A stretch of 36,089 bases of DNA from an uncultured Collinsella sp. (GTDB lineage: Bacteria; Actinomycetota; Coriobacteriia; Coriobacteriales; Coriobacteriaceae), in the NCBI GenBank assembly GCA_937934165.1, contig CALGZX010000004.1, positions 1 to 36,089 on the forward strand, written 5' to 3'. Position numbers and translations under genes: made by a program. Shown here piece by piece: positions 1 through 7,532 of this stretch (within the stretch, counting starts at the first letter, position 1; each line of letters starts with the position of its first letter). Below the pieces are notes generated by a model. It saw only the letters and a program-made list of their open reading frames with translations, ran no database searches and was not told the DNA's origin.

Positions 1-1004
1 CGCTCGCTGGCGCGCTCGCTGCGGGTAACACCGTGGTCATCAAGCCGAGTGCCTATGCGCCGGCTTCGAGCGCGGTACTCAGGCAGATTTGCGAGGAAGC
101 ATTTGATCCGCGCCTGGTGACGGTCGTCGAAGGCGGGCGTGCCGAGAATGAGGCGCTGCTCGACGAGTGCTGGGACAAGATCTTCTTTACCGGTAGCGTT
201 CCGGTCGGCAAGCTCGTCATGGAGCGCGCGAGCAAAAACCTCACGCCCGTGACGCTTGAGCTGGGCGGAAAGAGTCCCTGCATCGTGGATGCGACGGCAA
301 ACTTGAAGGTCGCGGCACGCCGCATCGCCTTTGGTAAATGGCTCAACGTGGGCCAGACCTGTGTAGCGCCCGACTATCTGCTGGTCGATACGCGCGTGCA
401 CGACGAGCTGCTGGACCTCATCAAGGAAGAGGTCCGTCGCATGTTTGGCGAGCACCCGCTCGATAACGAGGATTACGGGCATATCGTCAACGCCAAGCAT
501 TTTGCGCGCGTACGCGGGCTGATCGACCCCGATAAGGTTGTGCTGGGAGGCACGGCGCGCGAGTCGTCGCTCAAGATTGAACCGACGATCCTAGACGGCG
601 TGACCCCCGATGACGCCGTGATGCAGGAGGAGATTTTCGGCCCCATCTTACCGGTGCTGACGTTTGAGAGCCTAGACGAGGCCGAGACGTTTATTACGGA
701 TCGTACGACGCCGCTGGCCCTGTATATCTTTAGTCAGGATCGCGCGGTTCAGCAGCGCTTTGTGCGCTACGTGCCCTTTGGCGGCGGCTGCGTTAACGAC
801 ACCATCATGCACTTGGCTACGAGCCATATGGGCTTTGGCGGCATGGGCGCGAGCGGCATGGGACAGTACCATGGCCGCGAGAGCTTCGATACGTTTAGCC
901 ACAAGAAGAGCATCGTGAACAAGGCAACGTGGCTGGACGTGCCATTCCGCTATGCTCCTTACGCAAGCTGGAAGCACAAGTTCGTGCGCATGTTTGTGCA
1001 TTAG
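1..1004 (+). CDS. Aldehyde dehydrogenase, class 3-like (5' end missing)
   Basis: Oxidises an aldehyde to the acid with NAD(P)+. The reading frame is open from base 3, so the start lies before the window and 334 codons are visible. The first residues give the conserved AAGNTVVIKPS stretch of the cofactor-binding domain. ELGGKSP carries the general-base Glu and NVGQTCVAPDY the nucleophilic Cys. EEIFGPILPV follows, and then a Gly-rich stretch near FGGMGASGMGQYHG that closes the catalytic domain. The end is short, basic and aromatic (WKHKFVRMFVH), like the class 3 fatty/aromatic aldehyde dehydrogenases. The substrate cannot be read. Family is certain; subclass is inference. Transcription probably ends in the hairpin at 1012-1047. 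Confidence 0.93.
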   Translation, partial: LAGALAAGNTVVIKPSAYAPASSAVLRQICEEAFDPRLVTVVEGGRAENEALLDECWDKIFFTGSVPVGKLVMERASKNLTPVTLELGGKSPCIVDATANLKVAARRIAFGKWLNVGQTCVAPDYLLVDTRVHDELLDLIKEEVRRMFGEHPLDNEDYGHIVNAKHFARVRGLIDPDKVVLGGTARESSLKIEPTILDGVTPDDAVMQEEIFGPILPVLTFESLDEAETFITDRTTPLALYIFSQDRAVQQRFVRYVPFGGGCVNDTIMHLATSHMGFGGMGASGMGQYHGRESFDTFSHKKSIVNKATWLDVPFRYAPYASWKHKFVRMFVH

Positions 1005-1022
1005 AAAAGGGTGCAGGTAATA

Positions 1023-1036
1023 CGAACAAGTGTTCC
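1023..1036. promoter_or_regulatory. LexA (SOS) box inside a 36-bp palindrome
   Basis: CGAACAAGTGTTCC matches the Gram-positive LexA consensus CGAACRNRYGTTYC at every position. It sits at the centre of an imperfect palindrome (1012-1047): arms TGCAGGTAATA and TATTACCTGCA, one C/C mismatch, then GAACA/TGTTC around a 2-nt middle. A run of A before and TTTT after would also let the RNA hairpin end the aldehyde dehydrogenase message. A possible -10 (TAGACT, 1055-1060) lies about 50 bases before the small peptide gene at 1110, so bound LexA would cover the -35 region. The match is seen; regulation is inferred. Confidence 0.6.
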
Positions 1037-1109
1037 TATTACCTGCATTTTGCGTTAGACTACTGTTATGGAGCACGGATGGGCCAATTCCCTTTAGAAG
1101 GGATTTGGT

Positions 1110-1193
1110 ATGAACGTAAGCGATGTTATTTCGTTATTGGCGTTGTTGATTGCGGCTATCGAACTCGGTCTGTTTATCGGCCGAATGAAATAG
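1110..1193 (+). CDS. 27-residue hydrophobic membrane peptide, putative holin-like/type I toxin
   Basis: A complete 27-codon gene, ATG at 1110 and TAG at 1191, with a good ribosome site AGAAGGGA at 1096-1103. The peptide starts MNVSDVISLL, continues as one unbroken hydrophobic helix with a single Glu (residue 18), and ends IGRMK with a positive tail. Size and layout are those of the short 'putative holin-like toxin' family of Firmicutes and Actinobacteria and of other type I toxins that depolarise the membrane. The LexA box lies just upstream, as with E. coli tisB. No partner protein is visible; an antisense RNA could arise from the 236-bp gap downstream. The gene is well supported by start, ribosome site and composition; the toxin role is inference. 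Confidence 0.7.
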   Translation: MNVSDVISLLALLIAAIELGLFIGRMK

Positions 1194-1429
1194 CCGCCCC
1201 CGCGTAAGCGAAGACGGCCACTTCTCACGATGAAAACGTGTATCGGAGTTGGCAAGACCCGCGGCAACGGGTGCCATCCGTGTTCCTATCTTATCTGCAA
1301 GCGTTCTGTCGCGCAAGCGTTGAGGCAAACGATTGAAGGACGCAGACAGGATGTATTTGTGTCCGCATGGGACCGTAGACTTCTCAATAAGGTTACACAC
1401 CGGTTTATCCGGCCGTTAGAGGAGTTGCT
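1194..1429. other. Gap after the small peptide gene; possible antisense RNA region
   Basis: No convincing protein gene. An open frame from 1230 has no ribosome site and overlaps the HIRAN gene. On the minus strand GCGCAA/ATCTTA (1311-1316 and 1288-1293) read as a weak -35 TTGCGC and -10 TAAGAT exactly 17 bases apart. RNA from there would run toward 1193 and be antisense to the 3' part of the small peptide message. A short hairpin ACCCG...CGGGT lies near 1256-1272. Type I toxin loci commonly have such an antisense RNA, but here it is only a possibility. Confidence 0.25.
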
Positions 1430-1783
1430 ATGTACGAGCCTTCACGTGTTCTTCTGTCATTTCACATTGCAGGATTTCAGTATGCCGATGGCGCCTTGGT
1501 CCCGGGCGATCTTAAAGCGGGCGATAAGCTGACGCTGTGTGCCGAGCGCGATAATCCCCATGACCCCGAGGCAGTTGCGATCTACTATGGCAAGACCAAA
1601 CTTGGCTACGTTCCGGGAAACGAGGTCGGCCCGCTGTCCTTGATGATGTATTACGGCCACGAGGACGTATTTGAGGCCCGCGTGCAACAGGTTGCCCCCC
1701 GAGCGCAGCCCGTGGCACCAGGTGCGCGTTGGCCTCTATGTGGTGGATGCCCGCTAGTCGGCAATGGAGGCGGCCATGTTTGA
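1430..1783 (+). CDS. HIRAN-domain protein, frameshifted at a C6 tract
   Basis: HIRAN domains bind DNA ends (3'-OH of single strands) and occur alone in many bacteria. The start ATG has AGAGGAG at 1418-1424. The core is typical: FHIAGFQY, a long loop, AGDKLTLCAERDNPHDPEAVAIYY, then KLGYVPGNEVGPLS. At 1695-1700 there is a run of six C. As given, the frame passes into an unrelated tail (117 aa, stop 1783) that overlaps the next gene. Reading one C fewer gives a family-like end with WHQVRVGLYVVDAR and a stop at 1755-1757, just before the next gene's ribosome site. So either the read has a homopolymer error, or the gene is a recent frameshift or slippage-controlled. Domain call good; end uncertain. 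Confidence 0.7.
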   Translation: MYEPSRVLLSFHIAGFQYADGALVPGDLKAGDKLTLCAERDNPHDPEAVAIYYGKTKLGYVPGNEVGPLSLMMYYGHEDVFEARVQQVAPRAQPVAPGARWPLCGGCPLVGNGGGHV

Positions 1784-1955
1784 TGACGACGACCAGTTCG
1801 ATCTGACAGACGATCCGTTTGAGTGGGATCTGCTACTCGACGACGATGAGTTGGAGCAGGATCGTAAGAAGCGGCAGGGCAAGAACGCCCAGGGTGACGC
1901 TTCGAAAAAGCAAGACAAGCGCCGCCGCGGACTGTTCGGCGGGCTCTTTGGCTAA
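1776..1955 (+). CDS. 59-aa charge-segregated small protein, function unknown
   Basis: ATG at 1776 is preceded by GGAGG (1766-1770) at 6-base spacing; an in-frame ATG at 1764 lacks a site. The first half is strongly acidic (MFDDDDQFDLTDDPFEWDLL, then DDDELEQD), the second strongly basic (KKRQGK, KKQDKRRR), ending in a small hydrophobic repeat GLFGGLFG. No domain is recognisable. It starts 18 bases after the frame-corrected HIRAN stop, so the two are probably co-transcribed. The acid-then-basic layout would suit a protein that folds on a partner or on nucleic acid; this is a guess. Confidence 0.6.
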   Translation: MFDDDDQFDLTDDPFEWDLLLDDDELEQDRKKRQGKNAQGDASKKQDKRRRGLFGGLFG

Positions 1956-2021
1956 CCGCCGCATCGCTGTGTCTGTATACTTAGCACGAGTTGGATGCAT
2001 TGCGAAATGAGGGCATAGACG

Positions 2022-2567
2022 ATGATGTGGTTTACCGCCGACCTGCACCTGGGCGATACGAATATCTTGCACGACATGGATCGGCCGTTTGATTCGGTCG
2101 AGGAGATGAACCGCAAGGTCATCGATGCCATCAATGAGTGCGTGGCTGCGGACGACCGCCTCTATATTCTGGGTGACTTTACCTATCGTTTGCCCCTGGC
2201 GGAGGCGGTGCGCCTGCGCGAGCGTATCGAATGCCAGAACGTGACGCTCATCCGCGGTAACCATGACGGCGACTGGGAAGATTCCGACGTACCGCAGATT
2301 TGGGAAGACGTGCGCGATTACCTGGAGATTGCTCCCGGCTATGCCAAGGGCCATCGTCTGGTTATGAGCCACTACCCCATGCTCAGCTGGAACGGCAAGG
2401 CACGTGGCGCCATTATGCTGCATGGGCATATCCACAGCAGGGGTGACCGCGCCAACGCACGCAACCGCGATCGCGAGCGCCCCATTTACCGCTACGATGT
2501 GGGCCTCGACGCCAATGACTACAAGCCCGTAAGTCGTGATCAAATCCTCGGCTATTTTGGACTGTAA
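2022..2567 (+). CDS. Calcineurin-like metallophosphoesterase
   Basis: A 181-aa single-domain phosphoesterase. The two-metal motifs are all present in order: DLH (residues 7-9), GDF (51-53), GNHD (79-82), SHYP (116-119) and GHIH (135-138) followed by SRGD. It belongs to the small bacterial hydrolases with a TADLHLG start, whose natural substrate is generally unknown. The ribosome site GAGGG at 2009-2013 fits ATG 2022; ATG 2025 is also possible. It ends before a palindrome and a strong terminator, so it is the last gene of this rightward group. Confidence 0.9.
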   Translation: MMWFTADLHLGDTNILHDMDRPFDSVEEMNRKVIDAINECVAADDRLYILGDFTYRLPLAEAVRLRERIECQNVTLIRGNHDGDWEDSDVPQIWEDVRDYLEIAPGYAKGHRLVMSHYPMLSWNGKARGAIMLHGHIHSRGDRANARNRDRERPIYRYDVGLDANDYKPVSRDQILGYFGL

Positions 2568-2572
2568 TTCTC

Positions 2573-2611
2573 GAACCACCACAAAGGGGACAGGCACCTT
2601 TGTGGTGGTTC
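2573..2611. repeat. Perfect 15-bp palindrome with GGGGACAGG core
   Basis: GAACCACCACAAAGG (2573-2587) and CCTTTGTGGTGGTTC (2597-2611) pair perfectly around a 9-base loop GGACAGGCA. It sits directly before a separate, classical terminator, so it is not needed to end transcription. Its shape (intergenic palindrome, AAAGGGGACAGGCACCTTT centre) is that of REP-type dispersed repeats. GGGGACAGG also occurs at 22991-22999, in the gap between two exported-protein genes, but without the arms. Confidence 0.5.
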
Positions 2612-2612
2612 T

Positions 2613-2647
2613 GGCGCCGCTGCCATTATGGCGGCGGCGCCTTTTTT
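2613..2647 (+). terminator. Rho-independent terminator after the phosphoesterase
   Basis: GGCGCCGCTGCCA pairs with TGGCGGCGGCGCC (one G-U pair) around TTA, followed by TTTTTT at 2642-2647. Confidence 0.9.
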
Positions 2648-2705
2648 GTCCGCGTGCCGCGGTAGAGTGTAGGCAATTGAAATGTGCGTCCAGCAAGGAG
2701 CTGCT

Positions 2706-4463
2706 ATGAACGAGATTAAGTGCCCGCATTGCGGCGAAGTATTTAAGGTCGATGCGTCCGGCTATGCGGACATCGTCAAGCAAGTGCGCGATGCCGAGTT
2801 CTCGCGCGACCTGGATGAGCGTGTGAAGGCTGTCCAGCGCGAGGGCGAGCAGGCGCTGGAGCTTGAGCGCTCGCGTTCGACGGCTGCCTTGCAAAAGGCG
2901 GAGTCTCAGCGCAATGCTCAGCTTGTCGAGCAGAGGAACGCTGCAGCTCAGCAGCTGGCACAAGAAGTCGCCAAGCGCGATGCTGAGCTTGCCGAGCTGC
3001 GCGCTAAGCTCGAGGGCGCTGCCGTAGAGCGCGAGAGTGCAAGCCAGCGCGCGGCGGTAGAGGCGCGAGCCAATGCTCAAAAGGAAAATGCCGAACTCCA
3101 GCGTGAGATTGATAGCCTGCGTGCGCAGCTTGGGCGCAAAGATGACGAAGCAAAGCTTGCCGAGTCGGCGGCGCGCAACGCTGCTCAAAACGATTTAGCT
3201 GCACGTGATGCTCAGATTGCCGAGCTGCAGGCCAAGCTTGCCGCGGCGGACAAGGCCCAGGAGATGGCGCTTGCCGCCGCTGCGGCTGAGTCGCAGCGCG
3301 AGCTCGATGCCGCTCGCAGCGAGGCCGAGCGCGCGCTTACTGACTATCGCGCGACGGTACAAGAGAAGTTTTCCGCCGCTAAGGCACAGTCCGAGCAAGA
3401 GGCCGAGGGTCTGCGTGCCCAGCTGCGCGAGCAGGAACTGATGGCAAAAATGAACCTGTCGGAGGCGGTTGCCGCGGCGGAGCGAGAGCGCGATGAGGCG
3501 CGTGCCAAACTGACGAGCGAGCTGGCAGTGCGCGATTCGCGCGAGGAGCAGGCCAAGGCGGCACACGAGCTCGAGCTTGCGCAGGCCAAGCGCGCGAGCG
3601 ATGACCTGATTCGCTACAAGGATGAAGAGATTGAGCGCCTTAAGGACATGAAGGTCCGCCTGTCCACCAAGATGGTGGGCGAGTCGCTCGAACAGCACTG
3701 CGAGACCGAGTTTAACCGTCTCCGCATGACGGCATTTCCTAACGCGTACTTCGAGAAAGATAACGATGCGTCCGAGGGTACCAAGGGCGACTTTATCTTC
3801 CGCGAGTGCGACGCGAGCGGCAACGAGGTCATTTCGATTATGTTCGAGATGAAAAACGAGAACGATGAGACCGCGACCAAGCATAAAAACGAGGACTTCT
3901 TTAAGAAACTCGATCACGATCGTCGCCAGAAAGGCTGTGAGTACGCGGTGCTCTGCACCCTGCTGGAGCCCGAGAGCGAGCTCTATAACGCAGGGATAGT
4001 CGACGTGAGCTATCGCTACGAGAAGATGTACGTGATCCGCCCGCAGTTCTTCATTCCCATGATCACGCTGCTGCGCAACGCCGCTATGGGCTCGCTGCGC
4101 TATAAGCAGGAGCTGGCGGAGTACAAGCAGCAGAATATCGACGTCACGAACTTCGAAGCCAAGATGGAAAAGTTCAAGAATGATTTCGGTCGCAACTACG
4201 AGATCGCGAGCCGCAAGTTCCAAACGGCAATCGATGAGATTGACAAGACGATTAGCCATCTGCAGAAAACCAAGGAGGCGTTGCTGTCCTCCGAGAACAA
4301 TCTGCGCCTAGCCAACAAGAAGGCCGACGATCTTACCATTCGCAAGCTCACGTGGGGCAACAAGACCATGAAGGCGGCGTTTGACGAGGCACGCGGGGCT
4401 GCGCCAGAGACAAACGATGAGCCCGCCGAGGCGGATTCGTATGAGGTCGAGGATGCCGAGTAA
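2706..4463 (+). CDS. DUF2130 coiled-coil protein with nuclease-like core
   Basis: 585 aa; ATG 2706 has AAGGAG at 2695-2700. It opens with a half zinc-ribbon (KCPHCGEVF, residues 5-13), followed by about 270 residues of Ala/Glu/Arg-rich coiled coil (40-310). A conserved globular part starts at VRLSTKMVGESLEQ. In it D362 (GDFIF) and E381-x-K383 (FEMKNE) are spaced like a PD-(D/E)xK nuclease active site, with an upstream Glu in GESLEQ. A second helical part follows (470-545). The architecture resembles RmuC: a coiled coil carrying a restriction-like fold. DUF2130 proteins are widespread and uncharacterised; nuclease activity is inference from these residues. It is a single-gene unit between two terminators. 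Confidence 0.9.
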   Translation: MNEIKCPHCGEVFKVDASGYADIVKQVRDAEFSRDLDERVKAVQREGEQALELERSRSTAALQKAESQRNAQLVEQRNAAAQQLAQEVAKRDAELAELRAKLEGAAVERESASQRAAVEARANAQKENAELQREIDSLRAQLGRKDDEAKLAESAARNAAQNDLAARDAQIAELQAKLAAADKAQEMALAAAAAESQRELDAARSEAERALTDYRATVQEKFSAAKAQSEQEAEGLRAQLREQELMAKMNLSEAVAAAERERDEARAKLTSELAVRDSREEQAKAAHELELAQAKRASDDLIRYKDEEIERLKDMKVRLSTKMVGESLEQHCETEFNRLRMTAFPNAYFEKDNDASEGTKGDFIFRECDASGNEVISIMFEMKNENDETATKHKNEDFFKKLDHDRRQKGCEYAVLCTLLEPESELYNAGIVDVSYRYEKMYVIRPQFFIPMITLLRNAAMGSLRYKQELAEYKQQNIDVTNFEAKMEKFKNDFGRNYEIASRKFQTAIDEIDKTISHLQKTKEALLSSENNLRLANKKADDLTIRKLTWGNKTMKAAFDEARGAAPETNDEPAEADSYEVEDAE

Positions 4464-4480
4464 GGCATAGCGTATAGTGC

Positions 4481-4525
4481 AAAAGCGGGGCCGCTGGCGA
4501 TATTGCCAACGGCCCCGCTTATTTC
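4481..4525. terminator. Bidirectional terminator between convergent genes
   Basis: AAGCGGGGCCG (4483-4493) and CGGCCCCGCTT (4510-4520) pair, extended inward by TGGC/GCCA after one mismatch. AAAA lies on the left and TTATTTC on the right, so the structure can stop both the DUF2130 gene and the leftward helicase gene. Confidence 0.85.
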
Positions 4526-4541
4526 GTTCCAGTATGTTCGG

Positions 4542-7223
4542 CTAGTTCTCGAGCAAATCCTCGATAAAGCCGACGCGGTAGTTTTTGAAGATGACCTCGC
4601 CGCCGTCTTGCGTGGCGTCCAGGTCGACATCGCCCATGATGCCAAAGTCGTGGTCGCCATCCTCGTCAGCAAAGATCTGGTGCACATGCCATACGTGTGC
4701 GGTCTTCTCATCGGACTCATCGATGGAAAACATTGCTGCGCTGCGGGCATCTCCGTCGGTGAGGATCTCCTCATGCTGCTCGTGGTAAGCGTCGAGTGCT
4801 TTTTGCCAGCGGATCTCGCTCATGCCCCAGTCGTCGTCGAGTTCGCCCAGGTCGCGAATGTGCTCGCGGGCGGCAAGGGTCACGCGACGGAAGAGCGCGT
4901 TGCGCACCAACAGCGTGCAGCCGCGACGGTCCGCCACGACCTCGTCGATGCCCTGCGGCGGCGCAGCATCGAGGGCTGCCGGGTTGCCGGCGTTCTCCCA
5001 CTCGTCCACCAGGCTCGAGTCCACCGAGCGCACCACAAAGCCCAGCCACGAGATAATGTCGCGCAGGCGCTCGTCGCGCTTCTCGATGGGCACGGTACGG
5101 TCGAGTGAACGGTAGGCCTCGGCTAGGTAGCGCAGTAAAATGCCCTCGGAGCGGGCGATGCCGAGCTTTTGAATGTAACCCTTAAAATCGCTCGCGCTTT
5201 CCAGCATGTCGCGCAGGACGCTCTTGGGCGAGAGCTGATAGTCGTTGGCCCAGGGTACTTCCTGGCAGTACTTGTCAAAGGCGGCGTCGAGCAAATCCTC
5301 GAGCGGCTTTTCGTAGGTGACATCTTGGATGCGCTCCAAGCGCTCCTCATACTCGATGCCGTCGGCTTTCATCTCGGCCATAGCGCGATCGCGTGCGGCG
5401 CGCTCCTGTGCGCGCAGCACCTGCTTGGGATCCTCGAGCGTTGCTTCGACCATCGAGATCAGATCCATGGTATAGGTCTCGCTCTCGGGATCGAGCAGCT
5501 CCAACGCGGCAAGCAAGAACGGCGAGAGCGGCTGATCGAGCGCGAAGTCCTCGGGCAGATCGACCGTCAGCGCATAGTCGATGTCTGGTGCGGCGTCAGT
5601 CGGGGCGTCGGGTGCGGGCGGCACCTCGGTGCGAACGACGACGCCGGAATCGATGAGCGTGGCGAAGATCTCGTCGGCGCGAACCTCGAGCTTGGCCTTT
5701 TCCTCGGGAGTCTGCAAGCTCGTCTCGATGAGGTCGTGTACGCGGGCGCGGGCATCGCCGCCCTGTTCGACCACGCTAATCACCATGGAGTGTGTGATGC
5801 GCAGGCGCGGCTTGAGCGTCTCGGGCTGCGTCTCGATCAGGCGCTCAAAGGTCTGCTTGTTCCAGGTGACAAAGCCCTCGGGGGCCTTCTTCTTTTTAAT
5901 CTTGCGGAGCTTCTTGGGGTCGTCACCCGCCTTGGCCATGAGCTTGGCATTCTCGATCTCGTGCTCGGGTGCCTCGGCAATCACCATGCCCTCGGTATCA
6001 AAGCCCGAGCGGCCGGCGCGACCGGCAATCTGGTGGAACTCGCGGGCGCGCAGACGACGCATCTTGTAGCCATCGAACTTGGTGAGCGCGGTGAGCACCA
6101 CGGTGTGGATGGGTACGTTGATGCCGACGCCGAGCGTATCGGTGCCGCAGATGACGGGCAGCAGGCCCTGCTGCGCCAGGCGCTCGACCAGCAGGCGATA
6201 GCGCGGCAACATGCCAGCATGGTGCACGCCGACGCCGCATCCAAGCAGGCGCTTGAGGATCTTGCCGAAGGCCGTCGAGAAGCTTGTCCCCTTTGCCGCT
6301 TCTTTGATGGCTTCGCGCTGCTCTTTGCTGGCGATGCCAAAATTGGCAAGCGACTGTGCCGTGGCAAGCGCGGCGTCCTGACTAAAGTGCACGATGTAGA
6401 GTGGGGCCTCTCCGCGGCGCATGGCGAGCTCGACGGTGCCCTCGAGCGAGGTCGTCACGTAGTCATAGCTCAGGGGCACGGGGCGCGGGGCGTCGACAAC
6501 CAGGTCGCAAGCAGCGCCGGTGTGCTCTTCGAGCGAGGCGGCGATTGCAGTGACATCGCCAAGTGTGGCGCTCATGAGCATAAACTGCGTATGGGGCAGG
6601 GTGAGCAGCGGCACCTGCCAAGCCCAGCCGCGGTCGGGGTCGGCAAAGTAGTGGAACTCGTCCATGGCGACGCAGCCCACATCGGCGTCCTCACCCTCGC
6701 GCAGCGCATCGTTGGCAAGGATTTCGGCCGTGCAGCAGATGACGGGCGCCTTGGTATTGATATGCGTATCGCCGGTGATCATGCCGACGTTATCGCGGCC
6801 GAGCACCTGTACCAGATCGAAGAACTTTTCGCTGACCAAAGCCTTGATAGGGGCCGTGTAATAACAGCGCTTGCCCTGCGCCATGCCCATAAAGAGCATG
6901 CCCAGCGCGACGAGCGATTTACCCGATCCGGTCGGTGTGCCTAAAATGACGTGATCGCCGGCAGCTAGGTCCATGAGGGCCTCTTCTTGGTGATCCCACA
7001 GCTCAATACCGCGATCGCTCGTCCATTCAAAGAAGCGTTCGAAGGCCTGGTCGGGCGTGAGCCATGGTTCGGGCTCGCTGCCGTCCTCGGGCTCCCACCA
7101 GGTGGGGGAGAGCGCGCCGAGCGAGCCAAACTCGGCTTCGGTTCCCGTGCCGCCCGAGAATGAGCTGGCGGCGCCGGCGCCGGAGACGGTGCTGGCGGCG
7201 GTATCTGTCGTGGTCTGTGCCAT
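4542..7223 (-). CDS. Ski2/HelY-like DEAD-box helicase with C-terminal DUF3516
   Basis: 893 aa if read from ATG 7223 (weak AGAGAAAG ribosome site). The open frame extends 57 codons further up, but that part looks non-coding. The acidic, Gly/Ser-rich N-terminus precedes a superfamily 2 core: GTPTGSGKS (Walker A, residues 95-103), DEFH (188-191), MSATLGD (217-223), HHAGMLPRYR, GTDTLGVGIN and QIAGRAGRSG. DEFHYFADPDRGWAWQ and the HHAGMLP signature are those of Ski2/Mtr4-like RNA helicases. The C-terminal ~350 residues match the all-helical DUF3516 region found mainly in actinobacteria. Likely role: ATP-dependent RNA unwinding in RNA turnover or maturation; the exact role is unknown. Confidence 0.92.
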   Translation of the reverse strand: MAQTTTDTAASTVSGAGAASSFSGGTGTEAEFGSLGALSPTWWEPEDGSEPEPWLTPDQAFERFFEWTSDRGIELWDHQEEALMDLAAGDHVILGTPTGSGKSLVALGMLFMGMAQGKRCYYTAPIKALVSEKFFDLVQVLGRDNVGMITGDTHINTKAPVICCTAEILANDALREGEDADVGCVAMDEFHYFADPDRGWAWQVPLLTLPHTQFMLMSATLGDVTAIAASLEEHTGAACDLVVDAPRPVPLSYDYVTTSLEGTVELAMRRGEAPLYIVHFSQDAALATAQSLANFGIASKEQREAIKEAAKGTSFSTAFGKILKRLLGCGVGVHHAGMLPRYRLLVERLAQQGLLPVICGTDTLGVGINVPIHTVVLTALTKFDGYKMRRLRAREFHQIAGRAGRSGFDTEGMVIAEAPEHEIENAKLMAKAGDDPKKLRKIKKKKAPEGFVTWNKQTFERLIETQPETLKPRLRITHSMVISVVEQGGDARARVHDLIETSLQTPEEKAKLEVRADEIFATLIDSGVVVRTEVPPAPDAPTDAAPDIDYALTVDLPEDFALDQPLSPFLLAALELLDPESETYTMDLISMVEATLEDPKQVLRAQERAARDRAMAEMKADGIEYEERLERIQDVTYEKPLEDLLDAAFDKYCQEVPWANDYQLSPKSVLRDMLESASDFKGYIQKLGIARSEGILLRYLAEAYRSLDRTVPIEKRDERLRDIISWLGFVVRSVDSSLVDEWENAGNPAALDAAPPQGIDEVVADRRGCTLLVRNALFRRVTLAAREHIRDLGELDDDWGMSEIRWQKALDAYHEQHEEILTDGDARSAAMFSIDESDEKTAHVWHVHQIFADEDGDHDFGIMGDVDLDATQDGGEVIFKNYRVGFIEDLLEN

Positions 7224-7345
7224 GTGCTTTCTTTCTCTTGCGATTGTCCGCCAACTATTATGGCGTAGCGTCGCATCGATGCGTTCGCAGGCAAGAAAAT
7301 GCAGGAAATGGGCGTTCTGCCCAGCCGTTTGGTGCAGTTGCCAGC

Positions 7346-7466
7346 TAAGTGAGTAGACTTTTTGCAATATCGCGAGCACATGGCTTTTGCGCAAGAGCTC
7401 TACCTGCGGTTTTAGTTTTCGTTATGCGGGTTGTGCTTGACTATTGAAAAATAGTCTACTCACTTA
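7346..7466. repeat. Long inverted repeat in a 309-bp divergent-free gap
   Basis: The gap 7224-7532 lies upstream of the helicase and downstream of trmB. Within it TAAGTGAGTAGACT (7346-7359) is repeated inverted as AGTCTACTCACTTA (7453-7466). The homology runs inward for about ten more bases (TTTTGCAATA against TATTGAAAAATA). The arms enclose about 93 bases, including an A/T-rich segment. It could be paired operator sites or the ends of a small palindromic element. I see no gene in the gap. A smaller palindrome CGCCA...TGGCG lies at 7251-7267, close to the helicase start. Confidence 0.45.
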
Positions 7467-7532
7467 GGTTTGAGGGTCGTTCGCTGACGCCTATTTTCAC
7501 TTGTTTGCCGACGCCGCGACCATCAGAAGCCC

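Noticed and set aside
1230..1532. 100-codon frame between the small peptide and HIRAN genes
   Set aside because: No ribosome site, and its second half lies out of frame inside the HIRAN gene.
5169..6944. 591-codon rightward frame opposite the DUF3516 helicase
   Set aside because: Shadow of a gene with all helicase motifs; typical of GC-rich antisense frames.
7224..7394. 57-codon upstream extension of the helicase
   Set aside because: Composition unlike the protein and it would run into the inverted repeat; ATG 7223 fits better.
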